A stretch of 64,000 nt of DNA from Massilia sp. Root351 (GTDB lineage: Bacteria > Pseudomonadota > Gammaproteobacteria > Burkholderiales > Burkholderiaceae_D): assembly GCF_001425045.1 (NCBI RefSeq), contig NZ_LMDJ01000005.1, positions 186,001 through 250,000 of the forward strand, read 5' to 3'. The notes below the pieces were generated by a model. It saw nothing but the letters and a program-made list of their open reading frames with translations, was not told the DNA's origin and made no database searches. A program made the translations under genes and the position numbers. Positions 27,408 to 36,292 of this stretch are shown here, in pieces. Every line of letters starts with the position of its first letter. Within the stretch, counting starts at the first letter, position 1.

Positions 27408-29750
27408 ATGAGCGAAATTACAGGCGCCATCGATTTGAGCAAAATACCGGAAGACGAATTCGACCCAGAGCTGGACCTGCGCGTGGCAGTGGTGCGCGAC
27501 GGCGCGGTGCTGGGCTCCACCGTGGTCAAGGCCGGCAACCGCCGCGAGCCCGTGCGCTTCGCGGTGCAGTTCGAGGCGCCGCTGCTGCCCGGCGCCACGC
27601 TGCCATGCCCTGTGCGGCTGCTGGCCGGCCCGGACCTGGACGACATGGAACTGATGGGTATCGATACCCTCTCCCACGTGGTGGACCTGGCCGGGCAGCG
27701 CGCCGATCCGGACAGCGGCGGCGACACCGGGCAAGGGGTGGAGCCATCGCCAAACGCCAGTTACGAAGTCAAGGTGGATGTGGGCATCCTTGTGGTGGAC
27801 ATCTCGATCTACAACTGCTGGCTGTTCTGCTGCCGCACCTACACGCTGCGCGGCCGCGTCGTGTGCCGCCGCTGGCAGTACAATCCCGCCACCGGACAGT
27901 GGAGCTTCTGCGATGCGCCCGTGCCCGGCGCCACCGTCGAAGCGTACGACGTGGACCGTTTCTTCTTCTGGTACCACCGGGACCTGATCAAGTCCGCCGT
28001 CACCGACGTCAACGGCAACTTCGTGATCCGCTTCCGCTGGTGCTGCCTGCGCTGGCGGCCATGGCTGCTGCAGAGCTGGGCCCTGGATCCGGACATGCTG
28101 AACCAGATCCAGGAGCTGCTGGCGCGCGCCGGCCTGCGCCTGCCGCCGGCCCCGCCCGGCCCCGGCCCCGACCCGCTCTACCTGCAGCAATTGGCCGCGC
28201 AAGCCAGCATGGCGCCCAAGAGCCGCATGCCGGCTGCGCCCGGCGTGGTGGACGAGCCCATGTCGGCCGAAACGCTGATGGCGGTGCTGCCGCCGTCACC
28301 CGAACTGGCGGCGCTGCATATCTGGCCATGGTGGGACCGCAACGACTGCGCACCGGACGTGGTGTTCCGCGTGACCCAGCTGTGCGGCGACACGCTGCGC
28401 GTGATACGCAATGAAAGCAACGCGCAGATCCGCTGGGACATCCCGGCCAACCTGCACGTCACGCTGCTGGCCAACAGCCTGGCCTGCTGCCTGCCGTCCT
28501 GCTTCGATCCCGAATGCCCGGAATGCCTGAAAGTGACCTTTGTCGGCTGCACCGCCACCGAGCAGATCGGCGTCACGGCCGGTCCGCCGGACCTGCGCGG
28601 CTACGCCTACCCGGCGCTGACGCTGGACCGGCCCTTCTACGGCTCGCTGCAGATACGCGGCGGCGTGGGCAGCGACGTCGACTACTTCAAGGTGCAGGTG
28701 TCGCGCAACGGCGGCCCGTGGAGCGACCTGGCGGAGCCGGCCTTCGGCGGCTTCACGCGCAGCTACTGGGACGGCAGCAGCGCGGTGGTGGCCCCGGCGC
28801 CAGCCTTCACTCCCATACTCAAGAACGGCCAGACCGTAATGGTCACGCGCCGCCACTATGAGGACCTGCATCCGGCCATTCCCCGCTTCGGCGGCGCCGT
28901 CATCTGGTACGACTACGACACGCTGTTCTACTTCGACACGCTGGCCAACCCTGGCCTGACGCCCGACGCGCTGTACCAGCTGCGCTTCGTCGGCTACTCG
29001 GCCGACGCGGCCGACAACCTGGTGCTGTCGAGCGAACGCATCCTGCCCAGCTGCGGCCAGCAGACCACCGAGTCGGTCTACATCCGCATCGACAACCAGG
29101 CCAACGTGCATCCGCTGCCTACCGCCCTGCATCCCTGCGGCCCCGGCACGGTGCACGACTGCACCGTGGAGCCGGACTGCCATATCCGCCAGATCTGTGT
29201 CAACGAAGGCACGCCCGGCCAGTACTGCATCAGCGCCTGCGACATGGTGCGGCTGAGCACCAACGACACGCTGACGGTGCACTTCAGCGTGACCGTGCCG
29301 CCGACTACGGAGGACGGCCACCTGGGCGCCTACACCATGACGGCGGAGTACGGCGTGGCGCAGACCTTCGATATCGGCACCGGCCTGCACGGCACCTTCG
29401 TCGCCGACCCTACCTTCGAAGTGGGACCAAGCTACGCGGAAGCGCTGATGCAAGGGGCGCCGCGTCCGCACTGGTACGGCGGCCACTACAAGGTAACGCT
29501 GCGCGGCAGCGACTTCGAGCGCTGCTGCGCCTACATCCTGCGGCTGCGGGCATGGAAGCGCACCGCCAACTGCAACGATCCGAGCCAGGTGCACCGCAAC
29601 GAGTTCGAGGTCGCGTTCACCATCCTGCGTCCCGAACTGTGCCCGGATGTATGCCCGGAACCGGGAGAAACGCAGCCGGGCTTGGCGGGCGCCGGTGCCG
29701 CCGCCACTGGCCGCGCTGGCGCCCCGGGTGCGCCGAACGTGCGCGGCTGA
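27408..29750 (+). CDS. large cysteine-rich hypothetical protein
   Basis: A 780-residue protein; GGAG lies 6 bases before ATG 27408. No signal peptide or membrane helix. Residues 120-230 contain paired cysteines (WLFCCRTYTLRG, RFRWCCLRW) and a segment, PGATVEAYDVD followed by SAVTDVNGNFVIRF, typical of carboxypeptidase-regulatory/CnaB-like beta sandwiches. Further Cys clusters occur near 360-385 (CCLPSCFDPECPECLK) and 560-620. The rest is beta-rich with short Trp/Tyr motifs. I do not know the family. It heads three tightly spaced plus-strand genes and sits inside the signalling locus, which suggests but does not prove a shared role. Confidence 0.75.
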   Translation: MSEITGAIDLSKIPEDEFDPELDLRVAVVRDGAVLGSTVVKAGNRREPVRFAVQFEAPLLPGATLPCPVRLLAGPDLDDMELMGIDTLSHVVDLAGQRADPDSGGDTGQGVEPSPNASYEVKVDVGILVVDISIYNCWLFCCRTYTLRGRVVCRRWQYNPATGQWSFCDAPVPGATVEAYDVDRFFFWYHRDLIKSAVTDVNGNFVIRFRWCCLRWRPWLLQSWALDPDMLNQIQELLARAGLRLPPAPPGPGPDPLYLQQLAAQASMAPKSRMPAAPGVVDEPMSAETLMAVLPPSPELAALHIWPWWDRNDCAPDVVFRVTQLCGDTLRVIRNESNAQIRWDIPANLHVTLLANSLACCLPSCFDPECPECLKVTFVGCTATEQIGVTAGPPDLRGYAYPALTLDRPFYGSLQIRGGVGSDVDYFKVQVSRNGGPWSDLAEPAFGGFTRSYWDGSSAVVAPAPAFTPILKNGQTVMVTRRHYEDLHPAIPRFGGAVIWYDYDTLFYFDTLANPGLTPDALYQLRFVGYSADAADNLVLSSERILPSCGQQTTESVYIRIDNQANVHPLPTALHPCGPGTVHDCTVEPDCHIRQICVNEGTPGQYCISACDMVRLSTNDTLTVHFSVTVPPTTEDGHLGAYTMTAEYGVAQTFDIGTGLHGTFVADPTFEVGPSYAEALMQGAPRPHWYGGHYKVTLRGSDFERCCAYILRLRAWKRTANCNDPSQVHRNEFEVAFTILRPELCPDVCPEPGETQPGLAGAGAAATGRAGAPGAPNVRG

Positions 29751-29761
29751 GGCGGCGGGAC

Positions 29762-30061
29762 ATGGCCGGCGCCTGGTACGAGCTGCTGCTCGCCGTGCTG
29801 GCCGTGTGGCGGGTGACCCACCTGCTGCACGCCGAAGACGGGCCGTGGGATGCGGTGGCGCGCCTGCGCGGCTGGGCTGGCGACGGCGTCCTCGGACGCG
29901 CCATGGACTGCTTCTACTGCGCGAGCCTGTGGGTGGCGCTGCCGGCCGCCGCCATGCTAAGCAGTAGCTGGCAGCATTTTGCACTGCTGTGGCCCGCGCT
30001 GTCCGCCGCAGCGATCACGCTCGAGCGCGTGCGCGGCGCGCTGCGGCAAGAGGAGAATTAA
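29762..30061 (+). CDS. small DUF1360-like membrane protein
   Basis: A 99-residue protein with helices at about 6-24 and 52-75. The pattern WRVTHLLHAEDGPWDAVARLR followed by DCFYCASLWVAL matches the DUF1360 family, known in Bacillus spore and phage contexts but without a biochemical role. The CxxC-like FYCAS segment may bind metal. It begins 11 bases after the previous stop and ends directly before the next start, so the trio is an operon. Confidence 0.8.
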   Translation: MAGAWYELLLAVLAVWRVTHLLHAEDGPWDAVARLRGWAGDGVLGRAMDCFYCASLWVALPAAAMLSSSWQHFALLWPALSAAAITLERVRGALRQEEN

Positions 30062-30400
30062 ATGGGATGCTGCGGAAGCAAGCGCCAGCACATGGTGCAA
30101 AAAATCTACGGCTCGCAAGGCTACCGCGCCAGCGCGGGCCTGCGAGCGGGTGCGCAGACGATGGGCACGCCGGGAGCGCGCGCCCAGGCCGCGGAAGCGG
30201 CACAAGCGCCAGCGGCCGCGCCGCATTTCGCCACGACGCACGGGGTTCCCTTCGTGTATGACGGCATGGCCGAACTGGTGGTGACGGGCGGCGCCACCGG
30301 CCGGCGCTACCGCTTCGCCGCGCGCGGCTCCCGCTTGGTGGTGGACCCGCTGGACGCGCCCGCCATGCGCCAGACACCCAAGCTGCGCTGCCTGGGTTGA
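30062..30400 (+). CDS. small hypothetical protein with Cys-rich N-terminus
   Basis: A 112-residue protein starting MGCCGSKRQ with AGGAG 7 bases upstream. After an Ala-rich linker, residues 55-110 form a compact beta-type domain (PFVYDGMAELVVTGGATGRRYRF, then LVVDPLDAPAM). No family recognised. The N-terminal GCCG could carry a metal or an acyl group, but no lipobox or signal is present. Last gene of the plus-strand trio; it converges with the kinase/SUMF1 gene across 69 very GC-rich bases. Confidence 0.65.
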   Translation: MGCCGSKRQHMVQKIYGSQGYRASAGLRAGAQTMGTPGARAQAAEAAQAPAAAPHFATTHGVPFVYDGMAELVVTGGATGRRYRFAARGSRLVVDPLDAPAMRQTPKLRCLG

Positions 30401-30469
30401 CGATGCGCGGCCGCGCCGCGCGGCAGGTTGCGCGCGCCGCCGGCGCGGCCCGCCGGCCCTCTGCCCGCC

Positions 30470-32770
30470 CTACGCGAGTTTGCGTGCCACGCGGAAGCCG
30501 ACAATGTCATTGGCCAGCACGGCCGAATAGCCGTTGCGCAGCGCGGCGCGCAGGTAGCGAGGCTGGTACAGCCAGGAGCCGCCGCGCAGCACGCGCCGCA
30601 CCGGATCGCCGCCCTGCTCCCATGCGCTGCCGTCGCCAGGCGCCCCCTGGTAATTCTCGTGCACCACGTCCTGGGTCCATTCCCACACATTGCCGTGCAT
30701 GTCGAACAGCCCCCATGGATTGGGCTGGAAGGCGCTGACCTTGGTGGTGCCTTGCCGGAACTCGCCCTTGGCGCCATTGTTGTAGGTGAAGTTGCCGTCG
30801 TAGTTGGCCATCTCGGTGCTGATCTCGTCGCCGAAACTGAACGCCGTGTGCGTACCGGCGCGGCAGGCATATTCCCACTCCGCCTCGCTCGGCAGCCGGT
30901 ACACTTGGCCGGTCTTCTCCGACAGCCAGGCCAGGTATTTCTGCACGTCGTTCCAGCTCACGCCCACCACCGGATGCTGGTCGTCCTGCTGAAAACCCGG
31001 CGCAGCCCAATCCGTGTCGGACATCGATTCCCAGCCCGTGGCGCGCGCAAACTGGCGCCACTGTCCCACCGTCACCGGGAAGCGCCCCATGGCGAAGGGA
31101 TAGTCGATGCCCACCCAATGCTGCGGCGTTTCGCGGTCCAGCCAGGTCTTCTGCGAACCGGCCTTGATGGCAATGTCGCGCTCGTAATCCGAAGAACCCA
31201 TCTGGAAGCGGCCGGTCGGTATCAGCACCAGGTCCGGGCCGGCGCCGGTGCCGTCGAGGAAGCGGTCGCGCAGCACGCCGCTGGCGTCCGCCACCGGGCT
31301 GCCCGGGGTCGGCATCAGCGCCGCCAGCTCGGCCGCGTTGCGCGCCGCCTGCTCCTTGCGGTGCCGCTCCTGCTCGGCGCGGTAGGCCGCTTCGGCCTTC
31401 AGCTGGGCCGCCTTGCGCTGTTGTTCCTCCTGCGCCTGGCGCGCCTTCAGCGCATCCGCCTCGCGCCGCGCCAGCAACTGCTCGCGCAAGCGCGCCTTGC
31501 GCTCCTTGGCCTGCTGCTCGGCCTCCAGCCGCTGCGCACGCTCCAGTTCGCGCCGCTGCTGGTCCAGCTTCACTTTTTCAATGGCGGCGGCCTGCGCTTC
31601 GGCCTTGCGCCGTTCGGCCAGTTCAGCCTGGCGCTTCAGTTCCTCCGCGCGCGCTTGCTCGGCGCGCGCGGCCTGCTCGCGGCGCTGTTCCTGCTCGCGT
31701 TTCCGTTCACGCTCCAGGCGCTCGGCCGCCTGCGCCGCCAGCTGCTCCTCGCTGGGGCCGGAAGCGCCCAGCAAGGCGTCCAGCAAGGCCGTTACCGACT
31801 CCGGACGCTGGTCCTGCGCGAAGGCAAAGCCGCGCTGCAGCACCTGCCATTGCAGTTCGTTCAGCGCCGTGGGGGCGGACGGCGCAAACCTGGCGTTGCG
31901 GTCGTCGTCGAAAGGCAGGCGCCCTTCCAGCAGCTGGTAAATCATCACCGCCACCGCGTACACGTCCAGCTTGGGACTGGGCTGCCGCTGGCTGGCCCCG
32001 GCCTCCGGGGCGCGGTAACCGGTGGTGCCTGCGTTCGGCGTTTGCAGCCCCAGGCTGCTGCCGGCATTGCGCGCCCGCGAGGCGATACCGAAGTCCAGCA
32101 GCTTGACTTCGCCCTTTTGCGTCAGGAACACGTTGCCCGGCTTGATGTCGCGGTGCACCAGCTTGAACTTGTCCCAGGCATAGTCCAGCGCATGCGCCAC
32201 GGGCCGCAGCATGGTTTCGATCTGTTCCGGCGTGGCCGGGCCGCTGTGCGCCAGCCAGGCGTCCAGGTCCTGCCCGTCCAGGCACTCCATGATTATGAAG
32301 TAGCTGGAGGTGGCCGGGTCCTGCGCCCACTCGTAAATACGCACGATGTTCTCGTGCGCCAGGCGGCGCGCCTGCGTGGCTTCCTCGATCAGCAGCTTGG
32401 TGTGGGTGGCGCTCTGCGTCAGCTGCGGCGGCAGGATCTTCAGCGCCACCTGGGCGCTATGGCCAAGCTCCTCCTGCGTGGCCAGGTCCGTGGCCTGCCA
32501 CACCTGGCCCATGCCACCCAGGCCGATCAGCCGTTCCAGCCGGTAGCGCCGGTTCTGCGGGCCGATCTCCTGGCCCGCCATCAGGCCCAGCTCCGTGCCC
32601 TGGCGCAGCTGGATGGGCGAAGCGGATGCACCTGGCGCGGCGCTGCCTCCCAGCGGCGAATACTCGGCGTCCAGGATAGCGTTCTTGCGGCGGTCGAACT
32701 CTTGCAGACTTAACAGGCCATCGTCGTGCAAGGCACGCAGTTCACGTATCTTGTCTCTTGCTGTTTGCAT
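30470..32770 (-). CDS. Ser/Thr kinase - coiled coil - SUMF1/FGE-like fusion
   Basis: A 766-residue protein; ATG 32770 is preferred because the longer frame runs through the upstream gene. Residues 1-35 resemble a SHOCT domain. A canonical kinase spans 75-335: IGLGGMGQVW, Lys111, HRD 207-209, DFG 227-229, RAPEAG. A charged Glu/Gln/Arg/Ala coiled coil of about 140 residues (340-485) follows. Residues 505-765 are a formylglycine-generating-enzyme-like domain with RLPSEAEWEYACRAG and NVWEWTQDVV, ending RGGSWLYQP and VGFRVAR. In similar bacterial proteins this domain is usually a C-type-lectin-like binding module rather than an enzyme. No membrane helix. It lies 7 bases after the SPFH gene, so co-expression is likely. 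Confidence 0.93.
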   Translation of the reverse strand: MQTARDKIRELRALHDDGLLSLQEFDRRKNAILDAEYSPLGGSAAPGASASPIQLRQGTELGLMAGQEIGPQNRRYRLERLIGLGGMGQVWQATDLATQEELGHSAQVALKILPPQLTQSATHTKLLIEEATQARRLAHENIVRIYEWAQDPATSSYFIIMECLDGQDLDAWLAHSGPATPEQIETMLRPVAHALDYAWDKFKLVHRDIKPGNVFLTQKGEVKLLDFGIASRARNAGSSLGLQTPNAGTTGYRAPEAGASQRQPSPKLDVYAVAVMIYQLLEGRLPFDDDRNARFAPSAPTALNELQWQVLQRGFAFAQDQRPESVTALLDALLGASGPSEEQLAAQAAERLERERKREQEQRREQAARAEQARAEELKRQAELAERRKAEAQAAAIEKVKLDQQRRELERAQRLEAEQQAKERKARLREQLLARREADALKARQAQEEQQRKAAQLKAEAAYRAEQERHRKEQAARNAAELAALMPTPGSPVADASGVLRDRFLDGTGAGPDLVLIPTGRFQMGSSDYERDIAIKAGSQKTWLDRETPQHWVGIDYPFAMGRFPVTVGQWRQFARATGWESMSDTDWAAPGFQQDDQHPVVGVSWNDVQKYLAWLSEKTGQVYRLPSEAEWEYACRAGTHTAFSFGDEISTEMANYDGNFTYNNGAKGEFRQGTTKVSAFQPNPWGLFDMHGNVWEWTQDVVHENYQGAPGDGSAWEQGGDPVRRVLRGGSWLYQPRYLRAALRNGYSAVLANDIVGFRVARKLA

Positions 32771-32777
32771 CTTCAAC

Positions 32778-35096
32778 TTATAAAGGCACGCCGCATTCGG
32801 CGCAGAATTTCGCGTTCGGACGGTCGGCCGGAACCGGGTGGCCGTTCGCGCAGCACCGGGGCCCAGCCTGCGCAGCCCCGGCGGCTGGGACATGATGATG
32901 GTGCACCGGCGCGCCGGCCTGCGCCTGGGCCACGCCCACGCCCAGCTGCATCTGCGAGCTGAGGGCGTTGGCGTGGGTGGCGTTCTGCAGCTTGAGCAGT
33001 TCAAGCTGGTGCTGCTTGTCCTTTTGTTCCTGCGCATCGCGGTGGGCGCGTTCTTCGGCCACGCGCTCCTGCATCATGCGCATGGCGTCCACCGGACTGA
33101 CACTATTCTCGGCCGCCACCACCGCCGCCATGGCCTGGATCTGCTCCGGGCTCATGCCGGAGCGGACCTGTTCCTTCATCAGCTGCGCCAGCGCGGCGGC
33201 ATTCGGAGCGGCGGCCATGGCTACCTTGCCGGTGTCGCTCAGGTTGCCGATGGTGGCGATGCGCTCGATATCGATGCGCGCCAGCTCGGCCGCGTGCGCC
33301 TGCTGGGCAAGCAAAGTGTCGTATTCGCCCTTCCAGCGCGCGAAGTTCTGTTCGCGCTCGTGCTCCAGCTTCTTCAGTTCGCGCTGCCAGCCGGCTTCCT
33401 GCTCGCGCTGTTTCAGCGCCAGGCGCTGCTCGTCCACTGCCAGCTGGTCCAGCGCGGCGCGCTGCACCACGGCCTGCATCTGGCGCTGCTGGATGCCGTC
33501 CGCTTCGATGGTGCGCAGCAGTTTTTCGTATTGGGCCACGGCGTCGGCGGCTGCGCCTTCGCGCCGCAGCTGCTCCAGCTTCTGGTTCACCTCGGCCACC
33601 CGCACGCCGTTCTCGGCGTCCTTCACGGCCTCGCCGCGCAGCAGTTCGCGCTGGTGCGCCAGCTGCTGCTGGTCCTGCCATTCCTGCACCCGCTCCGCCT
33701 CGCGCTTGCGCGCCGCATTGGCCAGCGCCACCGCGTGGAAGCGCGCCTTGTGGTGCTCCGCTTCCAGCTCCGCTTCGCGCTGCTGCGCGTCGGTCTCGCT
33801 TTGGCGCAGCCGCACCAGCTGCGCGCGCCGGTGCGCTTCGTCTTCGATGGTCAGCGCCTGCGCCACCTGGTTCTGGATCTGCTGCATGTGCAGCTGGTGC
33901 GAGAAACGCTGCTGCGCCAACTGGCGCTGTTCCTGCGCGGCCTGCTGCGCCACTTCCAGTTCGGTGCGCATCTTGATCTGCGCAAGCTGGCGCACGTGCT
34001 CCCATTCCGCCACGTCGCCGGCGCGGCCGGCCTTCTTCTTCGCCAGCTCGTGTTCGAGCTCAATCAGCGTGGCGCCGGCGCCGCGTTCGAAGGCCTGGCG
34101 GCGCGTTCTCGATTCGATGATGCGGCCGTACAGATCCACTTCGCGCGCGCGGATGGCCTGCACCCGTTCAGCCTCCTGCTGCGCCAGTTCGGCCTTGTCC
34201 ACGGCGGCGTCCTGGCGCAGCTCGGCGCGGCGGAAGTCGCTGAGGATTTTCTGTTCCTCACGCCAGATGGCTTGCCATTCTTCTTCGTTGTACAGCTCAT
34301 CGAGCTGCTTCACGTGCTCCAGCTGCGCATGGCGCTCGTCGGCCACCAACCACAGCGAACCGACCCGCTCGCGGTTGTTGTCGAATTTGTCGTGCCGCAG
34401 GGACAGCGTGTCCACTTGCGCCACGGCCAGGCCGAATTCGGCCAGGCGCAGCTTGAGCGCCGCTTGCAGGCGCTCGTCCAGCTGCGGGCGCAGGTCGGCG
34501 TTGCCGCTCATGTCGCGCATCGAACGGCCGCCGACGAATTCGGCTGCCACCTGGCGCACGGAATCGGCCAGCAGGTCGTGCAGGTTCAGCGTGGTGACGG
34601 TGCCGGGCACGGTCATGAAATGCTGGGCGAAGGCAGGCACATGCTCCACCTTGATGGCGACTTTGAAGCGTGCCGCCACCTTCAGGTGCTCGGCGGTGTG
34701 CAGATCGCTGAAGGAAAACTCCACCGGGAGCGGCGTGGTACGGGTAATCAGGATCTCGGCATGCTGGTCGCGCAACAGGTGGTTCAGGCGGGTGAAAAAG
34801 CCTTCGATTTCGTACTCGCCCTGCGGCACTTCGGTGGCCTTGTCCGCTTGCAGGATGTAAGCGCGGGTGGTGGCGGGAACGCGCAAGGTTTTGTTGAAAA
34901 TCCCCGCCAGCTGGCGCACGCCGAAATACACGGCCAGTTCATCGTTGGCCGGTATCCAGCGGTTATCCCGCAGCACCGGCTCATTGTGCGGTGCCCCCAA
35001 TATCACGCCGCAGTTCGCGCAGTAGCCCGTGCCGGCGCCGTTTTTATGCTCGCAGCGCGGGCATTTGACGCCGCCAAAACCAAACATTCGGAACAT
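32778..35096 (-). CDS. SPFH/band-7-like coiled-coil protein with zinc ribbons at both ends
   Basis: A 772-residue protein; AAGGAG 7 bases before ATG 35096 fixes the start. Residues 10-35 hold a CPRCEHKNGAGTGYCANCG zinc ribbon. Residues 50-290 look like an SPFH domain of the type annotated as virion core protein in many bacterial genomes. Residues 300-620 are almost continuous Gln/Glu/Arg coiled coil. The C-terminus after a His/Ala linker is a second ribbon (CCANGHPVPADRPNAKFCAECG). No membrane helix is seen. It may form large ring or cage assemblies, as SPFH proteins do, and scaffold the kinase encoded next. That scaffold role is inference. Confidence 0.85.
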   Translation of the reverse strand: MFRMFGFGGVKCPRCEHKNGAGTGYCANCGVILGAPHNEPVLRDNRWIPANDELAVYFGVRQLAGIFNKTLRVPATTRAYILQADKATEVPQGEYEIEGFFTRLNHLLRDQHAEILITRTTPLPVEFSFSDLHTAEHLKVAARFKVAIKVEHVPAFAQHFMTVPGTVTTLNLHDLLADSVRQVAAEFVGGRSMRDMSGNADLRPQLDERLQAALKLRLAEFGLAVAQVDTLSLRHDKFDNNRERVGSLWLVADERHAQLEHVKQLDELYNEEEWQAIWREEQKILSDFRRAELRQDAAVDKAELAQQEAERVQAIRAREVDLYGRIIESRTRRQAFERGAGATLIELEHELAKKKAGRAGDVAEWEHVRQLAQIKMRTELEVAQQAAQEQRQLAQQRFSHQLHMQQIQNQVAQALTIEDEAHRRAQLVRLRQSETDAQQREAELEAEHHKARFHAVALANAARKREAERVQEWQDQQQLAHQRELLRGEAVKDAENGVRVAEVNQKLEQLRREGAAADAVAQYEKLLRTIEADGIQQRQMQAVVQRAALDQLAVDEQRLALKQREQEAGWQRELKKLEHEREQNFARWKGEYDTLLAQQAHAAELARIDIERIATIGNLSDTGKVAMAAAPNAAALAQLMKEQVRSGMSPEQIQAMAAVVAAENSVSPVDAMRMMQERVAEERAHRDAQEQKDKQHQLELLKLQNATHANALSSQMQLGVGVAQAQAGAPVHHHHVPAAGAAQAGPRCCANGHPVPADRPNAKFCAECGVPL

Positions 35097-35197
35097 GTCG
35101 AACTCCTTGTTAGCCTTACGTATTGCCTTATTCGCTACTGCCGCCCCGTCCGGTCCTGATTTTAGCAGGGGCGCGCCGCTCGTACTTTGCGCACGAT

Positions 35198-36292
35198 TCA
35201 TATGATTCCGATCCGTTCTATGCACACCAGCGAGGCGCCCCGGGCGCGCAGCGCGGCGGCGCAGGCCGGGGTGATATCATTCTGCCAATCCTTGGGCAGC
35301 AGCACGCGGTCGCCCTGGACCGCTTGTTTTAGTATCAACTCCAGCTTCGCTTCGCGTCCTTCCACCGTGTCTACGCGGCCGGCGTGCCAGGCGCCAGAGC
35401 AGCCGCTGGCGATGATGCGGCCGCGCGGCACAAACTCACGGCCGCGCGCAAGGCGGTCGGCCATGACCAGCGCCAGTTCATAGGAAACGCCCTGGAAGCG
35501 TGGCTGGCCGAAACGCACCACGGTGCGCCAGCGGCCCAAGCCCCGGCCGTCGAAGTGGCGCGCGCCGGCCAGTGCCTGGCGCACGGCCAGCTGCGCGGTC
35601 AGCCCCAGGCCGGGGACGGCGATGGTGTCTTCTTCGTCACTGCCGCTCTGCTCTACTGGGTAGACACTCACTTCGACCCAGCTCAGGCTATCGTTGATGC
35701 CGCCGCTGTGCAAGGGGAACCAGGCGCGCGCGCTGGACACGGCTGCCGAGGGATCGGTGTGGCCAGTCAGGGCGCCCAGGTGGGTCAGCGACAGGCTGCC
35801 GGGCAGCGTGGACGCAGTATCCGCGACGGTAGCGGCAGCCGCGCCGCCCAGCACGGCCAGCAGGCCCCTGGCGGCATGCTGCTGCAGGCGGGCAGCGGCG
35901 AGGTCCGGCTGGCCGGCGACACTGCCGCAGTGCCAGTTGTCAGACCAGCCATAAGCGTAGACCTGTGGACAGCCCGGCTGCCAGGCGCCGCGCACCATGC
36001 GGTCGGCCAGCACGGCGGCCAGTTCCCAGCCGCGTTCTTCTGCGGCAGGCGCGATGTCCATGCTCAGCACCACCTGGTCGCGGCTGTCGAAACGGCTCTC
36101 GGTATGGCGCGCCAGCCGCACCACTTCCTGCATACGCTCGCTCAGCGCAGGCGCGCCTGCAACGGCGCATTTGACTTCGGCGCGGTTGGCGCGGGGGCGG
36201 CGGCTGGCGGTTACCGTCAGCACGCGGCCGTCGGCCAGCACACAGCGGCACTCGGCGTTGGCGGGCAATTTCGCGGTGGCGGCGCAGCTCAT
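35198..36292 (-). CDS. Lon-protease-domain-like protein with tandem duplication
   Basis: A 364-residue protein of no annotated family I recall. Two halves are homologous: 84-148 and 264-333 share a GWELAAVLADRMVRG / SYELALVMADRLARG helix and a WHCG / WHAG turn. The second half matches the Lon (S16) core: Ser270 sits where GPSAG carries the nucleophile, and Lys316 in GREAKLEL lies 46 residues later, against 43 in E. coli Lon. The first half has Gly and Ala at those places. No AAA domain is present. So it may be a stand-alone Ser-Lys peptidase or a dead adaptor. Its start overlaps the preceding stop by four bases. Confidence 0.7.
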   Translation of the reverse strand: MSCAATAKLPANAECRCVLADGRVLTVTASRRPRANRAEVKCAVAGAPALSERMQEVVRLARHTESRFDSRDQVVLSMDIAPAAEERGWELAAVLADRMVRGAWQPGCPQVYAYGWSDNWHCGSVAGQPDLAAARLQQHAARGLLAVLGGAAAATVADTASTLPGSLSLTHLGALTGHTDPSAAVSSARAWFPLHSGGINDSLSWVEVSVYPVEQSGSDEEDTIAVPGLGLTAQLAVRQALAGARHFDGRGLGRWRTVVRFGQPRFQGVSYELALVMADRLARGREFVPRGRIIASGCSGAWHAGRVDTVEGREAKLELILKQAVQGDRVLLPKDWQNDITPACAAALRARGASLVCIERIGII

